From JBQTKD01 sp963703165 (GTDB lineage Bacteria; Actinomycetota; Actinomycetes; Sporichthyales; Sporichthyaceae): a stretch of 64,000 nucleotides of DNA. The stretch is from NCBI GenBank assembly GCA_963703165.1, contig OY969798.1:496001-560000 (forward strand), written 5' to 3'. Numbering within the stretch: position 1 is the stretch's first letter; each line of letters begins with the position of its first letter. Below, in pieces: positions 34,466 through 42,333 of the stretch. The translations under genes and the position numbers were made by a program. A model generated the notes under the pieces. It had not been told where the DNA came from and did no database searches. It saw only the letters and a list, made by a program, of their open reading frames with translations.

Positions 34466-36001
34466 GTGAGCAACCCTCTACGAGATCCCCGCGACAAGCG
34501 CCTGCCGCGTGTCGCGGGGCCCTGCGGCCTGGTCCTTTTCGGCGTCACCGGCGACCTGGCCCGCAAGAAGGTCATGCCGGCGATCTACGACCTGGCCAAC
34601 CGCGGCCTGCTGCCCCCAGGGTTCTCCCTCGTCGGCTACGCCCGACGGTCCTGGGAGAACGAGGACTTCGCGCAGGTCGTGAAGGACGCGGTGAAGGAGC
34701 ACGCCCGCACCGGGTTCCGGGAGGAGGTCTGGGCGCAACTGTCCGACGGCTTCCGCTTCGTGCCGGGCGACTTCTCCGACGACGCCGCGTTCAAACAGCT
34801 GGCTGACACCGTGTCAGAACTGGACCACAGCCGCGGCACCGAGGGCAACCACGCCTTCTACCTCTCGATCCCGCCGAAGTTCTTCCCCGACGTCATCCGC
34901 CAGCTCGCCAAGCACGGGCTGTCGACCCCCGACGAGGCCGGCCCGAGCGGTCGGGTCCCCTGGCGGCGCGTCGTGATCGAGAAGCCGTTCGGGCACGACC
35001 TGGAGTCCGCGAAGGAACTCAACGCCGTCGTGGAGGCGGAGTTCCCGCCCGAGTCGGTGTTCCGAATCGACCACTACCTCGGCAAGGAGACGGTCCAGAA
35101 CATCCTCGCGATGCGCTTCGCGAACCAGTTGTTCGAACCGATCTGGAACCGCTCCTACGTCGATCACGTGCAGATCACCATGGCCGAAGACATCGGCATC
35201 GGCAGCCGCGCCGGGTACTACGACGGCATCGGTGCCGCCCGCGATGTCCTGCAGAACCACCTGCTGCAACTGCTCGCGCTGACCGCGATGGAGGAGCCGG
35301 TCTCCTTCAAGGCCGACGACCTGCGTGCGGAGAAGGAGAAGATCCTCTCCGCGATCCGGCTGCCCGCCGATCTCGGCGCCGCGACCGCGCGCGGCCGCTA
35401 CGCCGCAGGGTGGCAGGGCGGCACGAAGGTCCTCGGGTACTGCGAGGAGGACGGCATCCCGGCCGGGTCCGCCACCGAGACCTACGCCGCGGTGAAGCTG
35501 GAACTCGACACGCGCCGCTGGGCGGGGGTCCCGTTCTATCTGCGCACCGGTAAGCGGCTGGGCCGTCGGGTCACCGAGGTCGCGTTGCTGTTCCAACGTG
35601 TGCCCCACCTCCCGTTCGAGGCCACCGCGACCGAGGAACTCGGGCAGAACGCGCTGGTGTTCCGCATCCAGCCCGAAGAGGGCATCACCGTGCGCTTCGG
35701 CTCGAAGGTGCCCGCTACGTCGATGGAGATCCGCGACGTCAACATGGACTTCGCCTACGGCGGCAGCTTCGCCGAGTCCTCTCCCGAGGCCTACGAACGG
35801 CTCATCCTCGACGTCCTGCTCGGCGACCCGCCCCTGTTCCCCCGCAGCCGCGAGGTCGAACTGGGCTGGCAGATGCTCGACCCGATCGAGGAGTACTGGT
35901 CCAAGCAGGGACCGCCCGAGGACTACGCGTCCGGCAGTTGGGGCCCGGCCGGGGCCGACGACATGTTGCGTCACGACGGCCGAGTGTGGCGGCGGCCATG
36001 A
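34466..36001 (+). CDS. zwf: glucose-6-phosphate 1-dehydrogenase
   Basis: A 511-residue G6PD. The N-terminal nucleotide-binding motif is GVTGDLARKK, and the substrate signature RIDHYLGKETVQN with its catalytic His is intact, as is the preceding EKPFGHDLESA. It makes 6-phosphogluconolactone with NADP reduction and needs OpcA, encoded next. The GTG at 34466 is chosen by family N-termini; it follows pgi by 32 bp. The stop overlaps the next mini-ORF start. Confidence 0.96.
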   Translation: MSNPLRDPRDKRLPRVAGPCGLVLFGVTGDLARKKVMPAIYDLANRGLLPPGFSLVGYARRSWENEDFAQVVKDAVKEHARTGFREEVWAQLSDGFRFVPGDFSDDAAFKQLADTVSELDHSRGTEGNHAFYLSIPPKFFPDVIRQLAKHGLSTPDEAGPSGRVPWRRVVIEKPFGHDLESAKELNAVVEAEFPPESVFRIDHYLGKETVQNILAMRFANQLFEPIWNRSYVDHVQITMAEDIGIGSRAGYYDGIGAARDVLQNHLLQLLALTAMEEPVSFKADDLRAEKEKILSAIRLPADLGAATARGRYAAGWQGGTKVLGYCEEDGIPAGSATETYAAVKLELDTRRWAGVPFYLRTGKRLGRRVTEVALLFQRVPHLPFEATATEELGQNALVFRIQPEEGITVRFGSKVPATSMEIRDVNMDFAYGGSFAESSPEAYERLILDVLLGDPPLFPRSREVELGWQMLDPIEEYWSKQGPPEDYASGSWGPAGADDMLRHDGRVWRRP

Positions 36002-36078
36002 GCGGGCGCAGCGAGCGAATCAGCAAACAGAGCGTCGCGTGCCTCATGCGGGTGCCGAGGAAGGAGGCATCCGCATGA
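35998..36078 (+). promoter_or_regulatory. bridging mini-ORF plus start-codon hairpin, zwf/opcA copy
   Basis: A 26-codon mini-ORF (ATG at 35998; peptide starts MSGRSERISKQSVACL) overlaps the zwf stop by 4 nt and, through its own TGA at 36076-36078, the opcA ATG by 4 nt. The end forms a 12-bp stem: CATGCGGGTGCC (36045-36056) with 36066-36077, one G-U wobble, loop GAGGAAGGA. The opcA ATG is the last three bases of the stem. It is 73 of 81 bases identical to the opcA/pgl copy. Confidence 0.7.
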
Positions 36079-36974
36079 GCACGACTTTGGCGGACACGAC
36101 GTCGAACGCGATCGAGAAGGCGTTGGTCGGGGCGCGGCGCGTGCACGGTGGTCTGACGTCGGGTCACGTACTGACGTTGATCGTCGCCACCGACGGCCAC
36201 GACGACAGCACCGCGGTGCAGGCGGCGTGCCGTTCGGCAGGTGAGCACCCGTCGCGGATCCTCGTCGTGCGCCGACACCCGAACACCCGCACCGCGCGCC
36301 TGGATGCCGAGGTGTTCGGCAGCGGGGAACGCGGTCCGGGCGAGCTGGTCATCCTGGACCTGTCCGGGGAGCTGACCGAGCACGCCGACGCGGTGGTGAC
36401 GCCTTTGCTGCTGCCCGACACCCCTGTGGTCACCTACTGGCCGGGAGATGCGCCGCTGCAGCTCGATTCGGCGTCCCTGGGCCGTTGGAGCCAGCGCCGC
36501 ATCACCGACCTCGCCGAGGCCGAGGATCCTCGCGCGTTGATGCACGAACGTGCCGCGCACTACGTGCCCGGGGACACGGACCTGGCGTGGACGCGCCTCA
36601 CGGGGTGGCGCAGCCTGCTCGCCAGCGCCTTCGACCAACGTGGCAGCGCACCGAGTGGTGGCGCCATCACCGCGGTCGCGGGCAGCCCCAGCGCGGAACT
36701 GCTGGCGTTGTGGTTGGAACACCGACTCGGGATCACCGTCGAGCGGATCACCTCGGACGGTCCGGGCGTCACCGGTGTCAGGCTGGATTTCCCCGACGGG
36801 CAGTGCGAGATCGCCCGCGTCGACGGGCGACTGGCCACGGTCCGCTCCCCCGACCACCCGGAGCGCCCCATCGCCCTGGCCCGCCGACCCCTGGCGGACC
36901 TGATCTCCGAGGAGCTGGGCCGCATGGACCCGGACGAGATCTACGCCGAGTGCCTTGCCATGCTGACGGCATGA
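36075..36974 (+). CDS. opcA: OpcA, glucose-6-phosphate dehydrogenase assembly protein
   Basis: A 299-residue OpcA. Family segments include LTLIVATDGHDD, SRILVVRRHP, VTPLLLPDTPVVTYWPGDAP and the C-terminal LADLISEELGRMDPDEIY. OpcA is needed for active oligomeric G6PD in actinobacteria and cyanobacteria and sits directly after zwf as expected. The ATG at 36075 lies within the conserved hairpin, and its stop overlaps the next mini-ORF. Confidence 0.94.
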   Translation: MSTTLADTTSNAIEKALVGARRVHGGLTSGHVLTLIVATDGHDDSTAVQAACRSAGEHPSRILVVRRHPNTRTARLDAEVFGSGERGPGELVILDLSGELTEHADAVVTPLLLPDTPVVTYWPGDAPLQLDSASLGRWSQRRITDLAEAEDPRALMHERAAHYVPGDTDLAWTRLTGWRSLLASAFDQRGSAPSGGAITAVAGSPSAELLALWLEHRLGITVERITSDGPGVTGVRLDFPDGQCEIARVDGRLATVRSPDHPERPIALARRPLADLISEELGRMDPDEIYAECLAMLTA

Positions 36975-37051
36975 GCGAGCGCAGCGAGCGAATCAGCAAA
37001 CAGAGCGTGTCGTGCCTCATGCGGCCGCCGAGGAACGAGGCGGCCGCATGA
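36971..37051 (+). promoter_or_regulatory. bridging mini-ORF plus start-codon hairpin, opcA/pgl copy
   Basis: A 26-codon mini-ORF (ATG at 36971; peptide starts MSERSERISKQSVSCL) with 4-nt overlaps at both ends: opcA stop and pgl start. It matches the zwf/opcA peptide at 21 of 26 positions. The perfect 12-bp stem is CATGCGGCCGCC (37018-37029) with 37039-37050, loop GAGGAACGA. The two stem positions that differ from the other copy changed on both arms, keeping base pairing (G-U to C-G, U-A to C-G). Confidence 0.7.
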
Positions 37052-37830
37052 GCTCTCCTACGTTGATCGTGCACCGTGACGCCGAGACGTTGGCCTCCGC
37101 GGTGGCGGCGCGTCTGGTCACCACCATCGTCGACGCGCAGTCCGCGCGAGGCTCGGCGTCGATCGTGCTGACCGGTGGCACCGTCGGCATCAAGACCCTT
37201 GCCGTCCTGCGCGCCATGCCGGCCCACGACTCCATCGACTGGCGCCGGCTCGACGTGTGGTGGGGCGACGACCGATTCGTGCCCGAAGGTCACGCCGACC
37301 GCAATGCGCAGCAGGCGCGTGACGCCCTGCTGGATCACGTGCCGCTGGATCCGGACCGCGTGCACGTGATGCCGCCGTCGGACGGCCCGGACGGGAATGA
37401 CCCGGACGCGGCGGCCGAACGTTACGAGAGGGAACTCAAGGCCGCGAGTCGCCCCGAGGACCACGGCCCCGCGCCGACCTTCGACGTGCTGATGCTCGGT
37501 GTCGGTCCCGACGGACACATCGCGTCGCTGTTCCCGGAGCGCCCGGCGCTGCACGAGACCGTGCGGGGAGCAGTCGCGGTGCGCAACTCCCCCAAGCCAC
37601 CGCCGACCCGGATCTCGCTCACGTTGCCGACCATCCGCAGCGCCCGCGAGGTGTGGCTGGTGGCCGCAGGTGCGGAGAAGGCAGCCGTGATCCGGATGGC
37701 ACTGACCGGCGCCGGCCCCGTGCAGATCCCCGCCGCGGGCGCGACCGGGCGTGCACGGACGCTGTGGCTGCTGGACCGCGCGGCGGCCTCCGAGCTCCCG
37801 CCGTCGCTGTCCCGGCTCGCCTCACCGTGA
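37048..37830 (+). CDS. pgl: 6-phosphogluconolactonase
   Basis: A 260-residue SOL/DevB-type lactonase. Family motifs: VLTGGTVGIKTL, VWWGDDRFVPEGHADRN and LGVGPDGHIASLFPE. It hydrolyses the product of Zwf, completing the oxidative branch encoded by zwf-opcA-pgl. The ATG at 37048 ends the conserved hairpin. It is the last gene of the operon; no clear hairpin terminator follows. Confidence 0.95.
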   Translation: MSSPTLIVHRDAETLASAVAARLVTTIVDAQSARGSASIVLTGGTVGIKTLAVLRAMPAHDSIDWRRLDVWWGDDRFVPEGHADRNAQQARDALLDHVPLDPDRVHVMPPSDGPDGNDPDAAAERYERELKAASRPEDHGPAPTFDVLMLGVGPDGHIASLFPERPALHETVRGAVAVRNSPKPPPTRISLTLPTIRSAREVWLVAAGAEKAAVIRMALTGAGPVQIPAAGATGRARTLWLLDRAAASELPPSLSRLASP

Positions 37831-37864
37831 AGCCGTGCTCGCCGAGTCCCTCCGCAGCAGGGCG

Positions 37865-38056
37865 CTAAGCGGGCAGGGCGAGCTCGTCCAGGAGCAGTTT
37901 CTCGAGGCGACGGACGCTCTCCTCGGCCGGCGAGAGCCCGGCGCCGGCGGGGGTGTCCTTGAGGACGGCGAGGACGACGCTCGAGATGGCGTCCAGGCCG
38001 AGTCGGGTGCCGTAATCGGCCATCAAGGACTCGGTCAGATCGGCGCAGGAGAACAC
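37865..38056 (-). CDS. small hypothetical protein
   Basis: About 63 residues from the GTG at 38056, or 52 from the ATG at 38023. The C-terminal part (GLDAISSVVLAVLKDTPAGA, then LSPAEESVRRLEKLLLDEL) looks like two amphipathic helices. The family is not recognised. It converges on pgl with a 34-bp gap. The start is uncertain and the gene may be a remnant. Confidence 0.4.
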   Translation of the reverse strand: MFSCADLTESLMADYGTRLGLDAISSVVLAVLKDTPAGAGLSPAEESVRRLEKLLLDELALPA

Positions 38057-38489
38057 CGAACCGCTGACTGGATGGCGTCGTCCCGGAATTGCGGGCGACG
38101 TGGGGCCGGACTGTGCTCCGGGCATTGGATCCGCCGTTCGGCGCGACGCGGCTTCAAGGGCGACGTCGGCGTTCGATCGCTGGTGCTGCAGCCCTGGCGG
38201 GCTGCGCGACGGTGGAACTATCACGAGTCTAGCCCGACCGCGGATCGCCGAGCCTCCTCCGAACGGCCGACCCCACGTGCTGACGGGACCTCAGATCGTT
38301 GGTGCCGCGCAGGTGCAGCCCAGGGTGCTACCGTCGTTGCGGTTGCATGTTTACGAGATTCCCGCTTCGTTACCTGACGTCCCGCGGACTTGTGAATTCC
38401 GCCGGGCACTCCCGCATCACCTTGACGTGGCCCAGCCGCCCGCAGTGGGCGCCGTGATCGCACGTCTCGATGCAGAACAGGACGAAGAC
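38057..38489. other. non-coding stretch with the cold-shock gene promoter and leader
   Basis: About 430 bp without a credible gene. An extended -10 motif (TGCTACCGT at 38326-38334) implies a transcript start near 38341 and a 5' leader of about 150 nt before the cold-shock gene. Long structured leaders are typical of csp mRNAs. Nothing else is identified. Confidence 0.4.
38326..38334 (+). promoter_or_regulatory. extended -10 promoter element for the cold-shock gene
   Basis: TGCTACCGT fits the TGNTANNNT extended -10 pattern of actinobacterial housekeeping promoters. No well-spaced -35 box is seen. It is 155 bp upstream of the csp ATG. Confidence 0.4.
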
Positions 38490-38690
38490 ATGACTCAGGG
38501 CACCGTCAAGTGGTTCAACTCCGAAAAGGGCTTCGGCTTCATCGCCGTCGAGGGCCAGGACGACGTGTTCGTGCACTTCTCCGCGATCGCGGCCGAGGGC
38601 TACAAGTCCCTCGAGGAGAACCAGAAGGTCGAACTGGACATCACCGCCGGCCAGAAGGGCCCGCAGGCGTCCAACGTGCGCCCCATCTAG
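38490..38690 (+). CDS. cold-shock protein (CspA family)
   Basis: A 66-residue single cold-shock domain. RNP1 is KGFGFIAV and RNP2 is VFVHFSAI, with the usual start TQGTVKWFNSEKG. It is a single-stranded nucleic-acid-binding RNA chaperone. GGACGAAG precedes the ATG. It is monocistronic with a strong terminator. Confidence 0.97.
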   Translation: MTQGTVKWFNSEKGFGFIAVEGQDDVFVHFSAIAAEGYKSLEENQKVELDITAGQKGPQASNVRPI

Positions 38691-38703
38691 TCGTACGCAC
38701 TGC

Positions 38704-38737
38704 GACGCCCCGTACCGCGAAAGCGGTACGGGGCGTC
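38704..38737 (+). terminator. cold-shock gene terminator
   Basis: A perfect 15-bp stem (GACGCCCCGTACCGC at 38704-38718 with 38723-38737) closed by a GAAA tetraloop, 13 bp after the stop. The T tract is absent. It could also serve the convergent secreted-protein gene. Confidence 0.85.
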
Positions 38738-38793
38738 GTCGTCGCTGGTGGTCGCTCCGGGAACGACGGGCGGCGTCCCGGAGCGACCGAGTT

Positions 38794-39660
38794 CTACTTG
38801 ACGGCCCGGATGCCCTTGGTCCGCTCAGCGCTCGCGGGCGGGGTCAGCCCCGACAGCTCGGGCGTGGTGTAGGTCAGCGGCGGCTGGGCGGCCGGGGCGT
38901 TCGGCGCGGCGGGTGCCACCGGGGCGACAACCGGCGAGACGACCGTCGGGGCGCAGTTCTTGACCCCACTGGTGGCCGACGCGATCACGATGTCGGTGCC
39001 GGCCATGCCGCCGCCGGTGACGATGACGCGGGCCGCGTTGACGGTCAGCTGGTCCGGGGACTGGATCTGCTCGTTGATGACGAGCTTCGCCGACACCCCG
39101 GCCTGCCCGGCGATGTCGAACGCCGTGTTCGGGCCGAGCGAGAGCGGGACGGACTGGCCGTCGATTCGCAGCTCGCTGACGTTGCCGATGGCCTTCGAGC
39201 CACCGCACGCCGTGATCGACTGCGCACGCAGGCCGGTCAACGAGATCTGCGGCAGACCGGGGATGACCACGTTGACCTCCTGGGCCGTCGCGGTGGCCAT
39301 GGAGGTGTCCGGGGCCGCGCCCGTGGTCACACCCGCGCACATGCCCTTGGCGACCACGACGGTCGGCGGCAGGTCCACGCCGCACGGGGCGTCGTAGGTG
39401 CCGGAGGCGGTGGATTCCACGGCGCCGGTGTCCGGGCTGCCGGGGACGGAGGCGGGGCTCAGCATCCCGCTGGAGAGCATCGAGAGCGCGAACGCGTTGC
39501 CGGTCATGGTGAGCTCAGCCGGCGGCGCCACGGTGGCCGAGGCCGACACGCCCAGGCCCGCGAAAGCAGTCGTGGCCAGCACCGTCGCCGCGCCCGCACG
39601 GAGCACCCGACCGCACGCTCTTCCGCGTCGCGGAGAAGTCCTCATCTGCATCGCCCCCAT
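38794..39660 (-). CDS. secreted protein, choice-of-anchor P-like
   Basis: A 288-residue exported protein. An Arg-rich n-region and a hydrophobic Ala/Val/Thr core (ending near residue 43) form the signal peptide. The mature part is beta-rich, with a segment resembling the choice-of-anchor P family (AKLVINEQIQSPDQLTVNAA followed by a Gly-rich strand and TDIVIASATSGV). The C-terminal 40 residues are Pro/Ala-rich. Function is unknown. Start options are ATGs at 39660, 39651 and 39645; the first is used. Confidence 0.7.
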   Translation of the reverse strand: MGAMQMRTSPRRGRACGRVLRAGAATVLATTAFAGLGVSASATVAPPAELTMTGNAFALSMLSSGMLSPASVPGSPDTGAVESTASGTYDAPCGVDLPPTVVVAKGMCAGVTTGAAPDTSMATATAQEVNVVIPGLPQISLTGLRAQSITACGGSKAIGNVSELRIDGQSVPLSLGPNTAFDIAGQAGVSAKLVINEQIQSPDQLTVNAARVIVTGGGMAGTDIVIASATSGVKNCAPTVVSPVVAPVAPAAPNAPAAQPPLTYTTPELSGLTPPASAERTKGIRAVK

Positions 39661-39800
39661 CGATGTGTGCCGCTAACCGAACGTCAGCGATTCACTACGC
39701 ACAGTGCCTGATGGCGGCGGCGTGTCCAGGGCTTCAACGCGCGTTCACTCCGGCGGCGCATCACGAAACGACTCGATTCGGAGAAAGCGCTCCGCCGAGG

Positions 39801-40238
39801 TCAGTCGTTGACGTCGCGTCGCATCGCCTTGAGCCGGGAACGACGAGTCTTGTCGTCCAGGCGGCGACGCTTGGCACCTTCACTGGGCCTGGTCGGCTTG
39901 CGGGGCCGCGGCGGCGGCGCGACAGCCGTGGCGAGCAGCTCGCTCATCCGCTCGCGAGCCGCCTCACGATTGCGCAGCTGGGACCGGTTCTCCGAGGCCG
40001 CGACCACGATCGCGCCGTCGACGAGGCGATCGGCCAGGCGCTCGAGGGCGCGCTGCTTCCACAGCGGCGGCAGGGCGGTCGAGTCCGCGAGGTCGTAGAC
40101 GAGCTCGACACGGGAATCGGTGGTGTTGACGCTCTGCCCACCGGGACCGGAGCTGCGCGAGAACCGCCAGGACAGTTCGCCCTCGGGGATCAGCACCCCG
40201 TTGACCTCCAGGCCACTGCCCGCCGAGGTAGGACTCAC
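39801..40238 (-). CDS. arfB: ArfB, alternative ribosome-rescue peptidyl-tRNA hydrolase
   Basis: A 145-residue ArfB/ICT1-type protein. The catalytic GGQ is at 33-35 (SGPGGQSVNTTDSRV), and the C-terminal tail is basic (rich in Arg/Lys), as needed to enter the empty mRNA channel of stalled ribosomes. The GTG at 40238 overlaps the stop of the HEPN gene by 4 nt. Confidence 0.93.
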   Translation of the reverse strand: MSPTSAGSGLEVNGVLIPEGELSWRFSRSSGPGGQSVNTTDSRVELVYDLADSTALPPLWKQRALERLADRLVDGAIVVAASENRSQLRNREAARERMSELLATAVAPPPRPRKPTRPSEGAKRRRLDDKTRRSRLKAMRRDVND

Positions 40239-40678
40239 CCGGCCAAGGGTGCCGGCTCCACATCGAGCAGTGCTGCAGCCAACGCCACGAAGGTTCGCGA
40301 AGCCTTGAGCAGTTCATCGGCCTCCGCCGCCGTGACGGCGTCCCGGAAGCCCGCCTCAGCGGCAGCGCGCTTGGCGGCCCCGGCGGCAAACCGGGCAGCC
40401 CACTCGCCCAGCTCCGGTGCGACCAGGGGCAATTGATCCCAGGCACTGGTCGGGCGGCGACGTCGGGTGGGGCGCCCGCCGGGCTTCGCGCCCGCCGTGC
40501 GCGGTGCGGTCAGCGGCGGCCGGGCGGCCAGTACGGCGGCAGCAGCGCGCAGCGCGGCCAGGTGCGCGGCGGTGTACTGATCCGCCGGGCGATCCGCGAG
40601 TTCGGCCTGCCGTAGGTCACGACGGGCGGCGGCCGCCAGTTCGGCGGCGCGGGTGGCGGTCCCTCCTGTGTCGAGCAT
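40235..40678 (-). CDS. SAV_6107-like HEPN domain protein
   Basis: A 147-residue Ala-rich helical protein. The order RAAELAAAARRDLRQA, AHLAALRAAAAVLAAR, SAWDQLPLVAPELGEWAARF and TAAEADELLKASRTFVALA matches the actinobacterial SAV_6107 HEPN family. The R-x4-6-H ribonuclease motif of toxic HEPN proteins is not obvious, so catalysis is doubtful. The ATG at 40678 follows GGGAGG. It is translationally coupled to arfB. Confidence 0.75.
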   Translation of the reverse strand: MLDTGGTATRAAELAAAARRDLRQAELADRPADQYTAAHLAALRAAAAVLAARPPLTAPRTAGAKPGGRPTRRRRPTSAWDQLPLVAPELGEWAARFAAGAAKRAAAEAGFRDAVTAAEADELLKASRTFVALAAALLDVEPAPLAG

Positions 40679-41000
40679 CGGCCCTCCCTTATCGGGCATC
40701 GGCTGGCTTATCGGGCATCGACTGGCTTATCGGGCATCGAGCTGGGGCGGTCACCGGGTGCGGCGGACGAGGGTCGAATTCGCCCGCCGCAGCCGATGGG
40801 TCGTGCTCCCTGCGGATCAACAGGCTCAATCGGCTCGGGATCCTCGAGAGCTCGTTCCTCGCTCTCGCGGCTCCGCTCGCCTCAATCGCCTGTGCCGAGC
40901 GGTGGTCGACTCGGGGGGAAGGATTCGAACACCTGTTCGGACGATGCTCATAGTAGAACCCAGCACCGACAGTTCCGCAAGGAAAATCTGACGGACCCTT
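40679..41000. other. non-coding stretch with tandem repeat
   Basis: About 320 bp between the HEPN gene and the SDR gene stop. It contains three 19-20 bp tandem units at 40688-40745. Near 40921-40938 a short stretch on the minus strand resembles a tRNA T-loop but cannot fold as a tRNA. No gene is seen. Confidence 0.5.
40688..40745. repeat. tandem repeat, three 19-20 bp units
   Basis: CTTATCGGGCATCGGCTGG, CTTATCGGGCATCGACTGG and a 20-bp third unit with one inserted base. It lies just upstream of the HEPN-arfB operon, so it could affect its promoter; each unit carries the complement of CCCGATAAG on the coding strand. Confidence 0.7.
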
Positions 41001-41891
41001 TCAGCGAGTGGCGTCGACCCCGTCCCGGTCCTTCTTCGGTGCGCTCGGGGCCGAGGCGAGCCGGTCGAGCAGCTTGTTCCCGAGCTGGATCCCGGCCGTG
41101 TAGGCGGGCGGCGCGTAACGCTTGAGCAGCCAGATCGCTCGGCCCTGCAGGTGCGGCAGGCACCAGAACTTCTCTTTGTCCACCGCTCGGAAGATCTTGC
41201 GCGCGACGTCGTCCGCGGTCATCTTCAGGCCTGGGATGCCCTGGCCGGTCACCAACTTCTCGGTGATCACCTCGAACACCGGGTCGGAACTGCGCATGTT
41301 GTTGTGGATGTTGGTCGCGAAGAAGCTCGGGCACACGACCGTCGTCCGGATCCCCGTCCCGGACAGCTCGTGGCGCATGGTCTCCGACAGCGAGATGACC
41401 CCGGCCTTGGTGACGTTGTAGGAGGCCATGCTCGGGGCGTTGGCGATCCCGGCCAGCGACGCGATGTTGACGACGTGCCCGGCCCCTTGCGCGGCGAACA
41501 CCGGCAGGAACGTGTGCACGCCGCGCACGACGCCCTTGAGGTTGATGTCGATGATCCAGTCCCAGTCGGCCATCGGGGTCTCCGCGATCGGACCGGCCAC
41601 CGCGACCCCGGCGTTGTTCACCAGGACGTCCAACCCGCTCCACTCCGTGCGGACCCACTCGCGGGCCGCCACCCAGTCGGCGTCCTTGCGCACGTCCAGG
41701 GGGACAAACGCCAGCCGTTGCGCGTCGCCGCCGCTCTCGCGAACCTTCTCGGCGATCTCCAGGCGTGCCAGCTCTCCGGCCTGGGCGTCGACATCGGTCA
41801 GCAGCACCCAGGCACCGTCGCGCGCCGCGGCCTCGGCCAGTGCCTTGCCGAGCCCCGAAGCGGCTCCGGTGATCAGAATGCGTCGCTGCAT
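41001..41891 (-). CDS. SDR family oxidoreductase
   Basis: A 296-residue classical short-chain dehydrogenase. The cofactor motif is TGAASGLGKAL, then NNAGVA, the catalytic Ser in NIASLAG and YNVTK (Tyr/Lys). A C-terminal extension with a hydrophobic or amphipathic helix is common in lipid-metabolising members. The ATG at 41891 has GAGGAGG upstream. The substrate is unknown. Divergent from the ArsC-like gene. Confidence 0.9.
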   Translation of the reverse strand: MQRRILITGAASGLGKALAEAAARDGAWVLLTDVDAQAGELARLEIAEKVRESGGDAQRLAFVPLDVRKDADWVAAREWVRTEWSGLDVLVNNAGVAVAGPIAETPMADWDWIIDINLKGVVRGVHTFLPVFAAQGAGHVVNIASLAGIANAPSMASYNVTKAGVISLSETMRHELSGTGIRTTVVCPSFFATNIHNNMRSSDPVFEVITEKLVTGQGIPGLKMTADDVARKIFRAVDKEKFWCLPHLQGRAIWLLKRYAPPAYTAGIQLGNKLLDRLASAPSAPKKDRDGVDATR

Positions 41892-41961
41892 CGAGTCCTC
41901 CTCGGGACCGGGACCGGCTTCCTTACTCGGGGTAAGTTACCACGTTGGTAGGTTCGCAGCC

Positions 41962-42333
41962 ATGGAGATCTGGCTCAATCCGGCGTGTTCGAAGTGCCGC
42001 ACCGCGCAGGCCGCGCTCGACGAGGCCGGCGTGGAATACAGCGTGCGCCGCTACCTCGACGATCCGCCGACCGCCGCCGAACTCGAGGCCGTCCTGGCGC
42101 GCCTGGATCTCGATCCGTGGCACATCACCCGCCTGGCCGAGGACGACGCCACGGCACTGGGTATGAAGACCTGGCCCAAGGACGACGCGAATCGCGCCCG
42201 CTGGATCGAAGCGCTGGCCGGTCACCCCAAGCTGATCCAGCGGCCGATCATCACCGCCGACGACGGGACCACCGTCGTGGGCCGCGACCAGGGCGAACTG
42301 GATCGCGTGCTGAAGGCCGCCGACGAGGCATGA
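41962..42333 (+). CDS. ArsC/Spx-type reductase family protein
   Basis: A 123-residue thioredoxin-fold protein of the ArsC family: NPACSKCRTA with Cys9 and Cys12, then a RYLDDPPT segment and IQRPIITADDGTTVVGR. It may be an arsenate reductase or a YffB-like protein of unknown substrate; no other ars genes are near. A TAGGTT hexamer ends 7 nt before the ATG at 41962, suggesting a leaderless start. It overlaps the next gene by 4 nt. Confidence 0.88.
   Translation: MEIWLNPACSKCRTAQAALDEAGVEYSVRRYLDDPPTAAELEAVLARLDLDPWHITRLAEDDATALGMKTWPKDDANRARWIEALAGHPKLIQRPIITADDGTTVVGRDQGELDRVLKAADEA

Noticed and set aside
40915..40970. Minus-strand tRNA-like sequence (GGTGTTCGAATCC-type T-loop)
   Set aside because: The flanking T-stem bases do not pair (only the closing pair and wobbles), and no anticodon or acceptor stem can be drawn. 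At most a degenerate fragment or chance.
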